This document shows positions 24,966 through 34,754 of a DNA stretch of 43,790 bases, one piece after another (position 1 is the first letter of the stretch; each line of letters begins with the position of its first letter). A program made the translations under genes and the position numbers. The DNA comes from Microvirga soli (lineage in GTDB: Bacteria > Pseudomonadota > Alphaproteobacteria > Rhizobiales > Beijerinckiaceae): positions 1 through 43,790 of the forward strand of contig NZ_JAERQE010000036.1 of NCBI RefSeq assembly GCF_016734765.1. Reading direction: 5' to 3'. Under the pieces are notes generated by a model. The model was not told where the DNA came from. It saw only the letters and a program-made list of their open reading frames with translations, and ran no database searches.

Positions 24966-26432
24966 CTAGTCGCCTCTCACATGGGCTCTGGGTATGGCCC
25001 ACGCCAAAAATCGCCGCAGCTTGCGCTGGAACGTATCCGGCTTCTCCGGATCCAGGAGATGGCTTGCCGCAATTTTCTCCTCCACTGCGTTGAGGTGCAG
25101 GAGTGGAAGCCGATGAAGCGATCTGCCGTATGGCCTCGACAGAAGGTCGATGATTTGAATCGGGCTTCTCCCCTCGTCTTGCAAAGCATTTACGAGCTCA
25201 ATCGCAACACCAGAGTGCTCCGCGAGGAGATCGTTGCGGGCCGTACGGATCGCTGCTCGCGAGGCTTCCTCATTTCGCGCTCCAGGCCGGACCTCCACGG
25301 CAATGTCACACTCAGTGTCGAGACCCATGGAGCGATTGTTCAAGTTAGAGGATCCGACACGCAGGAAGCGGTCATCAACGATCATGATTTTGGCATGCAC
25401 GTAAATCGGTGTTCCACTCGCATTCGCTGGGTAGAGCAGGCGGAGCCGGCTTTCCCGGTCTGCTCCGCGTAGGCGTCGGACGATGAGTGCACGAGCCGTC
25501 CCCATCGCCTCCTCCTCAAGCCATCCCTCAGCTGTTAGAGGCGCGACAATGATGACCTCCGGCCCCCCATTCTGTTCCAAACGTGCGGCCAAAGCCTCGC
25601 CGATCGTGTGAGACGCGAGATACTGGCTCTCGATATAGATGACATCCTGCGCACTGCCGATTGCGCGGAGATTGAGAGCCTCGATCTCCCGTGCTTCGGG
25701 CTGCCCATCATAGGCGGGCTGAGTACGGGCAATGCCGACCTCAACATCCATGAGAGTGGGAGGGAGGGTCTCCGGCCAAATCTCGTCGGCGAATCCAGGC
25801 GGGGCGAGATCCTCTCCGGTTGCATGCTTCCAGCGCTCGCGGGCCAAGTCGCCGAGAGCCGATGCAGCCTCTCCGTCAACAGCAGCTGTCGCGTCGTGCC
25901 AGGGGGGCTGAGTGAAGCCCCAGGGGCTGGTCCGGCGCGGATCCTGTTCGCAATGCTCGCGAGTGTCCCACCGGCCGACCGTGATATCGATGCCGCCGCA
26001 GAATGCCAGCACATCGTCGATCACAGCGAGCTTCTGGTGGTGACATGCATCGGCTGGGTGAACGTGATCGAGTCGAAAGTGGACCCGCCTGCTTGCCATC
26101 CAATTGAGGATAAACAGAGGTGTCGCACCACGTCCGAGAGTTTGGAGAACGCCGACGTCCCATTTGAGCACGCGAACCTCCAGCTCCGGCCGCGCCTTTA
26201 CAAGGACATTTAGCAAGTGGCCAAGCTTGAGTGGCCATTCATCCTCGACGCTCGGGTCGAGGCGTATACGCGTGTCGAAGTCCCATCCGATCAGGTAAAT
26301 CGAGCGTTTGGCGTGGATCATCGCTCTCCGCAAGCTCGCGAAATAGGAGGCTGCATCAATGATTAAGGCGAGCCGGCCCGCCTTGGCCATTCGCCAGCAC
26401 GTTTCGCCCGGTTCCACGATCGGCTTTTCCAT
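24966..26432 (-). CDS. phospholipase D-like protein, two HKD motifs
   Basis: A 488-residue protein with two complete HKD motifs: H132-x-K134-x4-D139 (HQKLAVID) and H346-x-K348-x4-D353 (HAKIMIVD, followed by GSSNLNNRS). The opening (GETCWRMAKAGRLALIIDAASY) is typical of the long PLD/cardiolipin-synthase-like proteins of Hyphomicrobiales. It is expected to hydrolyse or transfer phosphatidyl groups at the membrane. ATG 26432 is preferred; a GTG at 26549 adds 39 residues, overlaps nothing and has no ribosome site. It lies downstream of the PRC gene on the same strand and may be co-transcribed. Confidence 0.88.
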   Translation of the reverse strand: MEKPIVEPGETCWRMAKAGRLALIIDAASYFASLRRAMIHAKRSIYLIGWDFDTRIRLDPSVEDEWPLKLGHLLNVLVKARPELEVRVLKWDVGVLQTLGRGATPLFILNWMASRRVHFRLDHVHPADACHHQKLAVIDDVLAFCGGIDITVGRWDTREHCEQDPRRTSPWGFTQPPWHDATAAVDGEAASALGDLARERWKHATGEDLAPPGFADEIWPETLPPTLMDVEVGIARTQPAYDGQPEAREIEALNLRAIGSAQDVIYIESQYLASHTIGEALAARLEQNGGPEVIIVAPLTAEGWLEEEAMGTARALIVRRLRGADRESRLRLLYPANASGTPIYVHAKIMIVDDRFLRVGSSNLNNRSMGLDTECDIAVEVRPGARNEEASRAAIRTARNDLLAEHSGVAIELVNALQDEGRSPIQIIDLLSRPYGRSLHRLPLLHLNAVEEKIAASHLLDPEKPDTFQRKLRRFLAWAIPRAHVRGD

Positions 26433-26550
26433 CGGGGCACTCGTCAAGGACCGCGGCGGTACTGTTGTGATTGGCCGACCCTTGGTTCGGAAGGTAACTT
26501 GGCCGTGACGCGCAGGCACAACCAGCTGTGCAGATTGAGCCCTACACACC

Positions 26551-27108
26551 TTATCGACTCATATTGCCCTCGAACTTAAACTCGGGTGCATTCTGAAGAT
26601 CCTCGCGTGTCGTGTTGGCGACGACGCGGATGTCACCCCCGGCCTCACGCATGAGGACGAGAGAACCGGGATCAGCCGCGACATTGCGTTCGCCCAGGCC
26701 TAGGAAACCTCCAACCGAGATGATAACGGCTCGAATGACGCGTCCTTGATCGACAATGATATCCTCAACTTCTCCGATTTCCTCGTTCTGCAGGTTGTAA
26801 ACGTCTGCGTCGAGGAGGTTCGAGACGAGCATGTCGGCGGGCTGGACAGTGTAGAATGTAAGTCGGACGGTGGTCGGGTCGACTGCACGGATTCCGGGCT
26901 GCGCTGGCGGGGAGTTCGGTTGTTGCTGATTGGGAGCGGCTGGCTGGTTAGGGGCAGCTTGGTTCGGTTGCGGCGAGGGAGCTGGTGCGGTCGTCTGCGC
27001 CCGCGCCTCATTTAACGTCATTGTGGCCATCGACAAAGCTATCGCGGTGAGGAATATCGGCAGGGCGTCCGCGCTCGTCTTGGAACCTTCCCAGGCAAAT
27101 CTAAGCAT
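26551..27108 (-). CDS. exported PRC-barrel protein with proline/glutamine-rich linker
   Basis: A 185-residue protein with a signal peptide (about residues 10-38, cleavage after ARAQ). A Pro/Gln/Asn/Ala low-complexity linker (about 39-74) precedes a PRC-barrel domain at about 85-150: LLDADVYNLQNEEIGEVEDI, then VIRAVIISVGGFLGLG and VAADPGSLVL. GGAGG seven bases before ATG 27108 fixes the start, in preference to the in-frame ATG four codons earlier. This is the most common type of PRC-barrel protein in the group. A GTAC-N6-GTAC box lies 110 bp upstream. Confidence 0.88.
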   Translation of the reverse strand: MLRFAWEGSKTSADALPIFLTAIALSMATMTLNEARAQTTAPAPSPQPNQAAPNQPAAPNQQQPNSPPAQPGIRAVDPTTVRLTFYTVQPADMLVSNLLDADVYNLQNEEIGEVEDIIVDQGRVIRAVIISVGGFLGLGERNVAADPGSLVLMREAGGDIRVVANTTREDLQNAPEFKFEGNMSR

Positions 27109-27217
27109 CGTTACCTCCATGACGTATCAGGTGGCCGGCATCCCATTCTCCTTGAAGTGAAAGAACGGGTCTGGCGGCGGGCAGTTTTCACGTGTCAGCC
27201 ATCCAACGATATTCTAC

Positions 27218-27233
27218 GTACGACAACGTACTC
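27218..27233 (-). promoter_or_regulatory. GTAC-N6-GTAC box upstream of a PRC-barrel gene
   Basis: In gene orientation the box reads GAGTACGTTGTCGTAC. It matches 13 of 16 bases of the box at 37241-37256, which lies at nearly the same distance (120 versus 110 nt) upstream of another small exported protein gene. Possible shared operator; the factor is unknown. Confidence 0.3.
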
Positions 27234-27347
27234 AGGGCTTCCTTGCGTGTTGCAGGAAGCTATGCCCGGCCTGCGCCCGTCTCCTCGCCACGTCGACATA
27301 GGATCGGGAAGGCGATTGGCGCAAGCTTTTGACTTGACGGGCACCTG

Positions 27348-28178
27348 CTACTGCCGAAAGGCGACAAGTGGCGGCGCAGCAATTTCGTCACATACAATTC
27401 GCCCATGCTCTGCCCGAAGAGTGCGGTAGCAGTCGCAAGCCTCGGACTCGAGACCAGCGCGGTCCAAGATGACGATCCGGCCGCGTCCCCGATGAAGCAG
27501 GCCAGTTTCCTCCATCCGTCCCATTGCGGTCGTCACGCCGGCCCGGCGGACGCCGAGGGCACGCCCGAGGAATTGATGGGTTAAGGGCAGCTCGTTGCCA
27601 TGGGTCCGATCCTGAGCGAAGAGCAGCCATCGAGCGAGCCTTTGCTTCAGGGTGTGCCGGGTATTGCAGACCACGAGCTGGGTGCTCTGCACCGTTCTTA
27701 CTTGAATGTATCGCAACAGGAGCTGGTGCAACGATGGAATGCCGCTCAGCACTCGACGAAGATCTTCTGCCGTAATGCGCAGGGCCTCGCCTGGGACCTG
27801 TACAACGCATCTGTATGGCGTCCGTGCGGTTCCAAGAACAAGGGGTATTCCAACAAAGTCCATATGGCCGAGCGTTCCGACCTCCAACGTGCTCTGATCG
27901 CCGGATCGCGCCAACAATGAGGCCAGTCCTCGTTCGATGAAATAAACATGCGCGATTGGTAGATTACGCTCGTACAGCACCTGGCGGCGCTTAAGAACCA
28001 CTCGTTCGAGATAAGGCTGCAACTCCTCGAGGACTTCAGCCGACAGAGTATTCAACAATCCATTCCTCACCGGCCCCTTGTCGAGCCGAGAAGGAGGTGC
28101 ATGAACGGACTTGAGCTGGGCAGCGGGCCTGAGTGGCCTTTGGCTGCTAAGGCTAAGGTCTTGCGGTTGAACGAACAT
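27348..28178 (-). CDS. Crp/Fnr-family transcription regulator
   Basis: A 276-residue protein. The cyclic-nucleotide-type sensor beta roll is at about residues 42-160 (LSAEVLEELQPYLE, VLYERNLPIAHVYFIERGLAS), followed by a long dimer helix and an HTH_Crp-type winged helix at about 195-250 (LTHQFLGRALGVRRAGVTTA, then GRGRIVILDRAGLE). It lacks the N-terminal Cys set of oxygen-sensing FNR, and the cAMP-contacting residues are not obvious, so the effector is unknown. ATG 28178 has GGGAG 8 nt before it. It is divergent from the histidine kinase gene at 28411 with a 232-bp gap. Confidence 0.9.
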   Translation of the reverse strand: MFVQPQDLSLSSQRPLRPAAQLKSVHAPPSRLDKGPVRNGLLNTLSAEVLEELQPYLERVVLKRRQVLYERNLPIAHVYFIERGLASLLARSGDQSTLEVGTLGHMDFVGIPLVLGTARTPYRCVVQVPGEALRITAEDLRRVLSGIPSLHQLLLRYIQVRTVQSTQLVVCNTRHTLKQRLARWLLFAQDRTHGNELPLTHQFLGRALGVRRAGVTTAMGRMEETGLLHRGRGRIVILDRAGLESEACDCYRTLRAEHGRIVCDEIAAPPLVAFRQ

Positions 28179-28410
28179 TTCCGGGCTCCCGTCCTAACGG
28201 TCAGGTTGAAGTCGGCTTCAGCTCAGGTCACTTCCGAAGCAACCGTGCATGACCATAATGTCGTGGAAGGCGGGCCGGATTGGCAGTCGGGTGATACCGC
28301 ACGGCTGTCAGGTTTTCCCTGACCGCGACGTCGCTAATCCCTTTCAGGCGTGTAGGGCAGAAAGGTGACATTGTAGGCTAGATGAGAGACCATTTAGAAA
28401 GGAAAGCGCT

Positions 28411-30582
28411 TTGGTGTACCCAGGCCAGCGCTGCCCACCCTGGATGCAATATCCGATCAAGGCCAGCATGATGCACAGCAACGATCAGCTCCGTGCGGGA
28501 TCGCGCTTAATGGACGGGGACGAATCAGATCCTCTGGGGCGCCGGCTCTGGTTGTCGCTCGGGTTTAACCGGCGGCCCCTCCTGTCTCTTATCATTGCTG
28601 CCGTCATTCCGCTCCTCCTGTTCGGCAGCTGGGTCGCCTACATCACTGCGACCCAGCAGCGTGAGCAGGCGCGTCAGCGGGCGGTGGAGACGGTTAACAA
28701 GGTGGCGGAGCGGATCGCCTCCGAAATGGACGCGCAGCTCCAAGTTGTCGAGACCCTTGCTTCCTCCGCGTCTCTCGACACACCATCACTGCAAAGCTTT
28801 TACACGGAAGCCCAGCGCGTGAAAGCGACCCATCCTTTGTGGGAGACAGTCGAGCTTGCGGATCCTTCCGGGACCCAGTTAGTCAATCTCCTGCGGCCTC
28901 TCGGGGTGAGGCTTGGCCCAACGGCTGACCGGGAAAGCTTCGACGAAGTCCTCCAAACCCGCCAGTCCGCCGTGGGCGGCGTCGGTCCGGTCGGGGTAAT
29001 CTCGGGCAAGCGCCTTGTTGCCATTCGCGCTCCCGTCATTCGCGGGGGGCAGCTCATCTATGTTATTACTATATCGTTCATTCCGAACGCCATAAGCGAA
29101 ATTCTTAAAAGCACCGGCGTTCCTAACGATTGGGTAGGCGCTGTCGTGGACGCGCGCGGCAACTTCATCGCCCGGACGCTTGCTCAGGATACAGAGCTTG
29201 GACGTCCGGCATCGCCCGGTCTGCGGGAGGCGATCCAGCGAGCTCCGGCAGGGTTTTATGTCGCGCCCACGCTGGAGGGAGTCGAGGTGGAGACGTTCTA
29301 CCGGACCCTTCCGAGAACCGGTGAATGGTCCGTTCATCTAGGTGTGCCAAGCGACGTTCTGAACGCTCCGGTATCCAGATCGGTGTACTTTTTGGCTGGT
29401 GGAGGGATCGCGAGCTTTATGCTCGCGCTGGTCCTTGCATCCCTCATGGCGCGGGATATCGCCCAACGCAGGCAAACCGAGGCGGAACGTACCAATCTTG
29501 CACTCGCCCTCAGCGAGGAACGGGGCGCTGTCGCCATTGAGGCCGCAGAGCTAGGCACTTGGCGGTGGGAGCTTGATCGCGCCGAGTATTTTGGCTCGGA
29601 GAGGTGCTGGGTTCTGCTGGATTTGCCAAGAGGACCGGTTCCCGGCCCTGAAGAAAGCGTGCCGACAGTGCGCTTCCTTGAAACGATACATTTAGATGAT
29701 CGCGCCACAATTCAAACTGCTGCGAAACGCTGTCTCGGAGATGGCTCCACGCTCAACAGCGAGATCCGCGTTGAACGGCGGGATGGCAGCCTTCATTGGG
29801 TGAGGATTACCGGACGGGCACTCAATGCATCGGGTGAGCACCAGTCAGTCATCCATGGGGTGATCGCCGACATCGAGCCCGAAAAGAGAGCTCAGGCAGA
29901 ACGTCTTGATCTTCTGCGACGTCTCGCTGAGGCGCAGGAGAACGAGCAACGTCGCATCGCACGTGAACTCCACGATCAAGTCGGGCAAACAGTCACTGGT
30001 CTGTCGCTGGGTTTGAAGGCCCTTGAGCAGAAGGTTGAGGCGGCGAGCATCCAGGAGCATGTACGCTGGCTCCAATCGCTGACGGCCGATATCGGGCGTG
30101 ATATTCATCGCGCGGCAGCGGACCTTCGGCCGACGGCTCTTGACGATCTTGGCCTTCGAGAGTCTCTTATCGCGTTCACTTCCGATTGGGGTGAACGCTT
30201 TGGCATTAAGGTGGACACTCACTTTGTGGGTGTGGACGAGCAGTTGCCTCCCGAAATCGGGACCGTTGTGTACCGAGTAGTTCAAGAAGCATTTACTAAC
30301 ATTCTGAAGCACGCGAGGGCCAACAATGTAAGCGTGGTCGTCGAGCGCCGTGGGCAAAGGCTCCGGATAATTATTGAGGATGACGGGGTGGGATTTGACC
30401 CTGATGAGACGGCTGGAATGTCCGCGGAAGGCAGCCGGGTCAACGGGCCGCCTTTAGGCCTCTCGGGCGCCAGAGAACGCTTGACGTTGGTCAACGGCAC
30501 CCTGGAGATCGAGTCGACTCCTGGCGAGGGAACAGCCCTCTTCATCCAAATCCCGCTTTCTCATTACGAGCTGAGGCCATGA
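28411..30582 (+). CDS. sensor histidine kinase, NarL-type (HisKA_3)
   Basis: A 723-residue membrane kinase. Transmembrane helix 1 is near residues 58-80, followed by a periplasmic Cache-like sensor domain at about 82-320, helix 2 near 325-347 and a PAS domain near 375-500 (LGTWRWELDRAEYFGSE, HWVRITGRALNASGE). The HisKA_3 dimerisation domain has the phospho-acceptor H521 in IARELHDQVGQT. The HATPase domain has EAFTNILKHA (N box), DDGVGFDP (G1) and GLSGARERL. GTG 28411 has AAAGGAAAG upstream; internal ATGs at residues 20-21 are alternatives. ATGA overlap couples it to the response regulator. Confidence 0.92.
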   Translation: MVYPGQRCPPWMQYPIKASMMHSNDQLRAGSRLMDGDESDPLGRRLWLSLGFNRRPLLSLIIAAVIPLLLFGSWVAYITATQQREQARQRAVETVNKVAERIASEMDAQLQVVETLASSASLDTPSLQSFYTEAQRVKATHPLWETVELADPSGTQLVNLLRPLGVRLGPTADRESFDEVLQTRQSAVGGVGPVGVISGKRLVAIRAPVIRGGQLIYVITISFIPNAISEILKSTGVPNDWVGAVVDARGNFIARTLAQDTELGRPASPGLREAIQRAPAGFYVAPTLEGVEVETFYRTLPRTGEWSVHLGVPSDVLNAPVSRSVYFLAGGGIASFMLALVLASLMARDIAQRRQTEAERTNLALALSEERGAVAIEAAELGTWRWELDRAEYFGSERCWVLLDLPRGPVPGPEESVPTVRFLETIHLDDRATIQTAAKRCLGDGSTLNSEIRVERRDGSLHWVRITGRALNASGEHQSVIHGVIADIEPEKRAQAERLDLLRRLAEAQENEQRRIARELHDQVGQTVTGLSLGLKALEQKVEAASIQEHVRWLQSLTADIGRDIHRAAADLRPTALDDLGLRESLIAFTSDWGERFGIKVDTHFVGVDEQLPPEIGTVVYRVVQEAFTNILKHARANNVSVVVERRGQRLRIIIEDDGVGFDPDETAGMSAEGSRVNGPPLGLSGARERLTLVNGTLEIESTPGEGTALFIQIPLSHYELRP

Positions 30583-31247
30583 CCCAGATCCGAGTCGCTC
30601 TTGCGGACGATCATCCCGTCGTACTAGCTGGCGTGAGGGCTCTCCTTCAGGAGGCTCCTGAAATTGAGCTCGTCGGAGAGGCTAAGAATGGGGCCGCTGC
30701 TCTCCAGATGATATGCGAACAACTGCCCGACGTGGCAGTAATTGACATCTCGATGCCAGACTTGAACGGCATCGATCTGGCAAAGCGGGTCGCATCAACC
30801 TGTCCTCAAGTGAAACTGCTGGCCCTGACTGTTCACGAGGATCGAGCGTACGTCCAGCCTCTGCTGCAGGCAGGAGCCAGGGGGTATCTCTTGAAGCGCT
30901 CTGCCGCTGAAGACCTCGTACGTGCAATCCGAGCCGTGGCAGCCGGAGGCGTCTACTTGGATCCTGCTGTTGCGGACCGAGCGCTATCTAATGCAGTCCG
31001 TGGAAGCAGGGGCGGGATGATACCATCCGATGACGTAGAGGCGCTTAGCCAACGAGAGACTGAAGTGTTGAAGCTGACTGCTCAGGGCTACAGCAACAAG
31101 GAAGTTGCCGCGCGCCTCAACATCAGCGTCAAGACAATTGAGACGTACAAGGCCCGAGCGGCCGAGAAACTGGGATTGCGAACGCGCGCTGATATCGTGC
31201 GCTACGGTGCATCGCAAGGTTGGCTCGTAGATCTCAATCATGATTGA
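30579..31247 (+). CDS. NarL/FixJ-family response regulator
   Basis: A 222-residue protein. The receiver domain has the acidic pair D10-D11, phospho-acceptor D56 (AVIDISMPD), T84 and K106. A LuxR-type HTH at about 155-215 includes LSQRETEVLKLTAQGYSNKE and LNISVKTIETYKAR. It is the cognate partner of the kinase at 28411, with which it overlaps by four bases. Its targets are unknown. Confidence 0.95.
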   Translation: MTQIRVALADDHPVVLAGVRALLQEAPEIELVGEAKNGAAALQMICEQLPDVAVIDISMPDLNGIDLAKRVASTCPQVKLLALTVHEDRAYVQPLLQAGARGYLLKRSAAEDLVRAIRAVAAGGVYLDPAVADRALSNAVRGSRGGMIPSDDVEALSQRETEVLKLTAQGYSNKEVAARLNISVKTIETYKARAAEKLGLRTRADIVRYGASQGWLVDLNHD

Positions 31248-31896
31248 AGAGTAGGTATTTCGCTCGACTTCTGTTGACCTTTCGGCGCCGCAGCAATATC
31301 GGCCGGGCTTTCGCGAGGAAGGTTCGGACCCTCGGCTCACGCTGGGGCTGGGAACTTTCAGATCGTGGGAGGCGGAGCTGCCAAAAAGCTACACTCAAAA
31401 TATGCAGGTACAGGACGGCTCCAGATTGCGGGTCACACCCTTGCCTATCGTCTAACTAGGACAGGTTAACTCGCCTCGTTGAGCGCCCGTATTCCCGCAC
31501 CAAGTTCCGCCTGCAGCAGGAGCTCCCGTCAAGAAATAGCACCTCAAATCTCTGAACCGCCTGCAGCCGGCGCACACCGATCATGCGGGATAGATGGTTG
31601 CCACGGTCGCAACCATCTGGTTTGTTGCTACAATTGGCTTCTTCGATACGCTTAAGTTCGCGCAGCACTCAGCGCATGGCTCTCGCTTGCCATCTCATTG
31701 GATGCTCCTTCGATGATGCCGTTCAAAGGGAAATGCGTCCATTGAGGGGTGGCTGTCCACCATATCGCGGCTGACCGCCCGTCTCAGTACGGACGCGGAC
31801 CGAGATCGTGCGGCTGCCAGATGACGCCTGAACCATTGAGGAGCATCTCTCAGAGTAGAACGGTCATACTTTGGCCCGTCGAAAGCAAGGGTATTA
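31248..31896. other. gene-free stretch with a strong hairpin
   Basis: No supported gene. A perfect 10-bp stem with a 7-nt loop lies at 31592-31618 (AGATGGTTGC and its complement) and is followed by a T-rich GGTTTGTTGC. Short frames on both strands have no domains. Confidence 0.45.
31592..31618. repeat. 10-bp perfect inverted repeat (hairpin)
   Basis: The arms are AGATGGTTGC at 31592-31601 and GCAACCATCT at 31609-31618. It could act as a weak terminator on the plus strand, but the nearest upstream gene ends 345 bp earlier. Confidence 0.4.
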
Positions 31897-32091
31897 ATGA
31901 CCAACAGCACGAGACGTTCCCACGCGTGGTCGAGCAACGGAGCTGTGACGTTGAGCATCGAGTTCGGTGATGATGCACATGTGACGATGGAACTCGAACT
32001 CGCCGAGGTCGAGGACTTGCTCGGGGCGATCGACGGGGCTTTGGGAACCTCGAGCAATGGCGGACATACTATCGTGCCTGTGGATCGTTGA
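31897..32091 (+). CDS. possible small acidic protein
   Basis: A 64-residue frame with an AAGGG ribosome-like site about 6 nt upstream. Its composition looks protein-like: a beta-type segment (GAVTLSIEFGDDAHVTMELE), then an acidic helix (LAEVEDLLGAIDGAL). I recognise no family. It could be chance, as the surroundings are otherwise non-coding or decayed. Confidence 0.4.
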   Translation: MTNSTRRSHAWSSNGAVTLSIEFGDDAHVTMELELAEVEDLLGAIDGALGTSSNGGHTIVPVDR

Positions 32092-32253
32092 CGTACTCGC
32101 TCCGAGCGCGAGTGCATTGTAAAGAGGAGGTGGGCTTCCTAGTCCACTACCCAACTCTTCCGTCGGAAGAGAATGCTTGTCAGGAGATGAGCATCGATTG
32201 CCTTCCCAAGCTGGATCACATTCCAGGATCTACTAACTTCGAGGGCCTTAAGG

Positions 32254-32616
32254 GTGGGGCCTGCTGCAAGTGGGACCCGAAGCGTCTTCAACAAGTTGAT
32301 TATGCTGGAGGTGGCACGGCGGTACACCATATCGTTGATAAAGATGAAGGCGGCTGAGAAGAAGGGACTGCAACGCCGCTACTTCATGCAGGAGTCCGAG
32401 TTCGAGCCGCGCGTATACTGGCGCATGACGGACAACTGGTTGGAGCTGACGGTGCGCTTCATCGCTCGAGACCATGGGGTGCGTGAACTTAAGGACGTGA
32501 TGACCCGGGACATTCTGACCGCCTAGGAGCAAGCGTGCATCGGGATTGCATCAGCCACCTTCGAGGTGGTTGCGGTGCCGCCGCTCAACGTGTGCCTTCC
32601 GGTGGGTCGGATGTGA
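32254..32616 (+). pseudogene. remnant of an MscS-family mechanosensitive channel gene (C-terminal part)
   Basis: From about 32295 the frame reads MLEVARRYT, RVYWRMTDNWLELTVRFIA and DHGVRELKDVMTRDILTA. This matches the cytoplasmic C-terminal domain of long MscS-like channels, where P-R-V-Y-x-R-x-T-D-N-W-x-E-L-T-V-R is diagnostic. A TAG at 32524-32526 interrupts the frame, but homology continues after it (GIGIASATFEVVAVPP-type ending, here with C for the first G) to TGA 32614. The pore and membrane part is missing upstream, where the frame is closed just before 32254. The remnant is too short and broken to function. Confidence 0.75.
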
Positions 32617-32783
32617 TTGGCATGGCAGACAGATTGGGAAATGAAAGACGATCAGGTCATCACGTCAGCGCGGCCCGAGTATGTTGTAGATGATCTTCGA
32701 TCTCGGGAATGGCAATCCAATGCATGAGTCAGAAGACATTCGATGGCAGGATTGCGGGCACGAACTCGGTCTGATTCTGCTAG

Positions 32784-34460
32784 TTACCTGCCTGCTGGGC
32801 CAGCGACAAACCTGACCCCGCAAACCAAGCCTTCGGGCTCGAAACTCATTACGATCGTGGCATCAACATCAGATAGGATCCGTTCAAGGAAAGACGTGCC
32901 GAATCCCCGTGTCTTTGGAATGACTACATGCGGGCCGCCATGTTCGGCCCATGTGAGGTGGACTTGACCAGCGGAAATCGACCAAATGACTGCTAGATTT
33001 CCCTCCGGAACGGAGAGGGCACCGAATTTCGCTGCGTTCGTCGCGAGTTCGTGAAGGGCGAGAGCAAGGGCCTGACCGAGCTTAGGTTCTAAGCCGACGT
33101 GTGGACCTTTGATCTCGATACGAGCCGTTCCATAGGGCTCCAGTTCAGCTGCTACCAGGCTCTTAAGGTCAACTTCCTGCTGGCGCGGCACCCCGGCGGA
33201 ACTGGTAGTCGCCATCAGCGCCGCAAGTCGCCTGTTGATCTTGCGAGCCTTCTGGGGAGAAGTCTCAAGGGTATGGCTGACGACTGCTTGCGCGACAGCT
33301 AGCGCATTTTTCAAACGATTCTGGAGTTCTTCGTGCAGGAGCGTCCTCCATCCCTGCTCTTGCCTCAGGCTGCGATGGGCGCGCCTGTACCTTTCAGCGA
33401 CCCAAAGAATCATGATGGATGAGATGACATAAAGTGAGAAGTTCACAATGTGAGCCGGCGATCCCACAGCAAAACTGAACTCGGGAGGCATGAAGGCCCA
33501 CCAGCTGACAGCTCCTCCTAACACTAAGCAAAGCACACCGCTCGGCACTCCGGCAATGAGCGTTGTCGCGAGAACGGCAGGAAAGTACGTGGTGAATGGG
33601 GCTAACTCTGCCGTCGACCACCACCCGAATGAGAGGCGAGTCAAAGTCGCTAACAAGACGCACGTGATAGCTGCCGCGTAGGCGGCTGGCGAATGTGGCT
33701 GTATATCGAATGAAAGCCAGCTCTCCGCATTCGCTGGAGGTGCGACGCGACTCCCCGAGACGGTGCTCACGGAAGACGCAGACACTTGCCCGCCAGCGGG
33801 TTGCCAACCGGCCGAAGTCGTGAGCCCCTGATGTGGCGGGCCTGACGCTGGCGGAGTAGGACACCTCTCTGAAGGCTGGCCGACTGAACCTTCAGCATTG
33901 TGAAGCTCTCGTTCGTGCTCCCGCGCCCGCCGGAGCTCTACATGGGAGAGGGCTAGGGCGGCGGCGTTCCCAAGCGCCTGTAATAGGTCCAGCTCGGGAG
34001 GCGGAATCTCCCGTAACCGAGACCAATAGGCCCCGACTGCTGCTATTGGATTATCCTGTCCAATCGGCACCATTGCCAAGCTGCGCACGAACGTTGGCCT
34101 ATATGCGTCGTGCGGGATCCGGGCGTCAGCATAGATATCAGGAATGATGACACCTTGCCCGTTGATCATGCACCATCCGGAAATGCATGCTTCCATAGGG
34201 AATCGCTTACCCTTCCATAAGGGGGAGATTGCGTCTTCCTCCGCGTAGTAGCAGCGGTCGCCGTCCCGTAGCACAAAGGTGACGCCATCCGCGTGCAGGA
34301 GGGCACGGGCTGCTTGTGCGATGATCTCCATCACCTCTTGAGAGGAGATGGAGATTGCGAGCCTCCGAAGGACAGCTTCAAGGCCAGTCAACTCGGACTT
34401 GTCGGTTCCTACCAAAGGGAACCGGGCAACATCGCGGTTTGGGGAGTCTGATCCAACCAT
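32784..34460 (-). CDS. HWE-family sensor histidine kinase with GAF and DUF4118-like domains
   Basis: A 558-residue protein. A GAF domain at about residues 30-175 (SQEVMEIIAQAARALLHADG, VIIPDIYADARI) is followed by a Ser/Pro linker. A membrane region of about four helices at 255-355 is of the DUF4118/KdpD type (FTTYFPAVLATTLIAG). The kinase part follows: H376 in LLHEELQNRLKNALA, ALHELATNAAKFGALS near 469-483 and the W-x-E motif WAEHGGP, both typical of HWE kinases. Having GAF before the membrane region is unusual. ATG 34460 has AGGTGG upstream and is preferred over TTG 34481. No response regulator is adjacent. HWE kinases in alphaproteobacteria often feed the PhyR general stress pathway. Confidence 0.88.
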   Translation of the reverse strand: MVGSDSPNRDVARFPLVGTDKSELTGLEAVLRRLAISISSQEVMEIIAQAARALLHADGVTFVLRDGDRCYYAEEDAISPLWKGKRFPMEACISGWCMINGQGVIIPDIYADARIPHDAYRPTFVRSLAMVPIGQDNPIAAVGAYWSRLREIPPPELDLLQALGNAAALALSHVELRRAREHERELHNAEGSVGQPSERCPTPPASGPPHQGLTTSAGWQPAGGQVSASSVSTVSGSRVAPPANAESWLSFDIQPHSPAAYAAAITCVLLATLTRLSFGWWSTAELAPFTTYFPAVLATTLIAGVPSGVLCLVLGGAVSWWAFMPPEFSFAVGSPAHIVNFSLYVISSIMILWVAERYRRAHRSLRQEQGWRTLLHEELQNRLKNALAVAQAVVSHTLETSPQKARKINRRLAALMATTSSAGVPRQQEVDLKSLVAAELEPYGTARIEIKGPHVGLEPKLGQALALALHELATNAAKFGALSVPEGNLAVIWSISAGQVHLTWAEHGGPHVVIPKTRGFGTSFLERILSDVDATIVMSFEPEGLVCGVRFVAGPAGR

Positions 34461-34754
34461 GGTGGGAACCACCTGTTGCAACTGGCCACATGCGGCGGGC
34501 CCACTGTAGGCCTGAGTTGTCGTTATGCCAAGTTACTTAGAATCGGTCTGTTCTAGGTCGGCGTGCGACAACGACTTGCGCAACTTTGTAGCCAAGCCTA
34601 AGCGGGTAAATAGTCGACGGCAACATCTTCCCGATCGACCGCGCCCGCATCAACTGCCATGGTATTGCTTCAAGGCGGACTTCCAAACTCCGGAGGAATA
34701 GCCGGCTCAGATGCTAGATTGTGTGCGTCAAGTTCTGCAAAGCGGGGCGACCGG

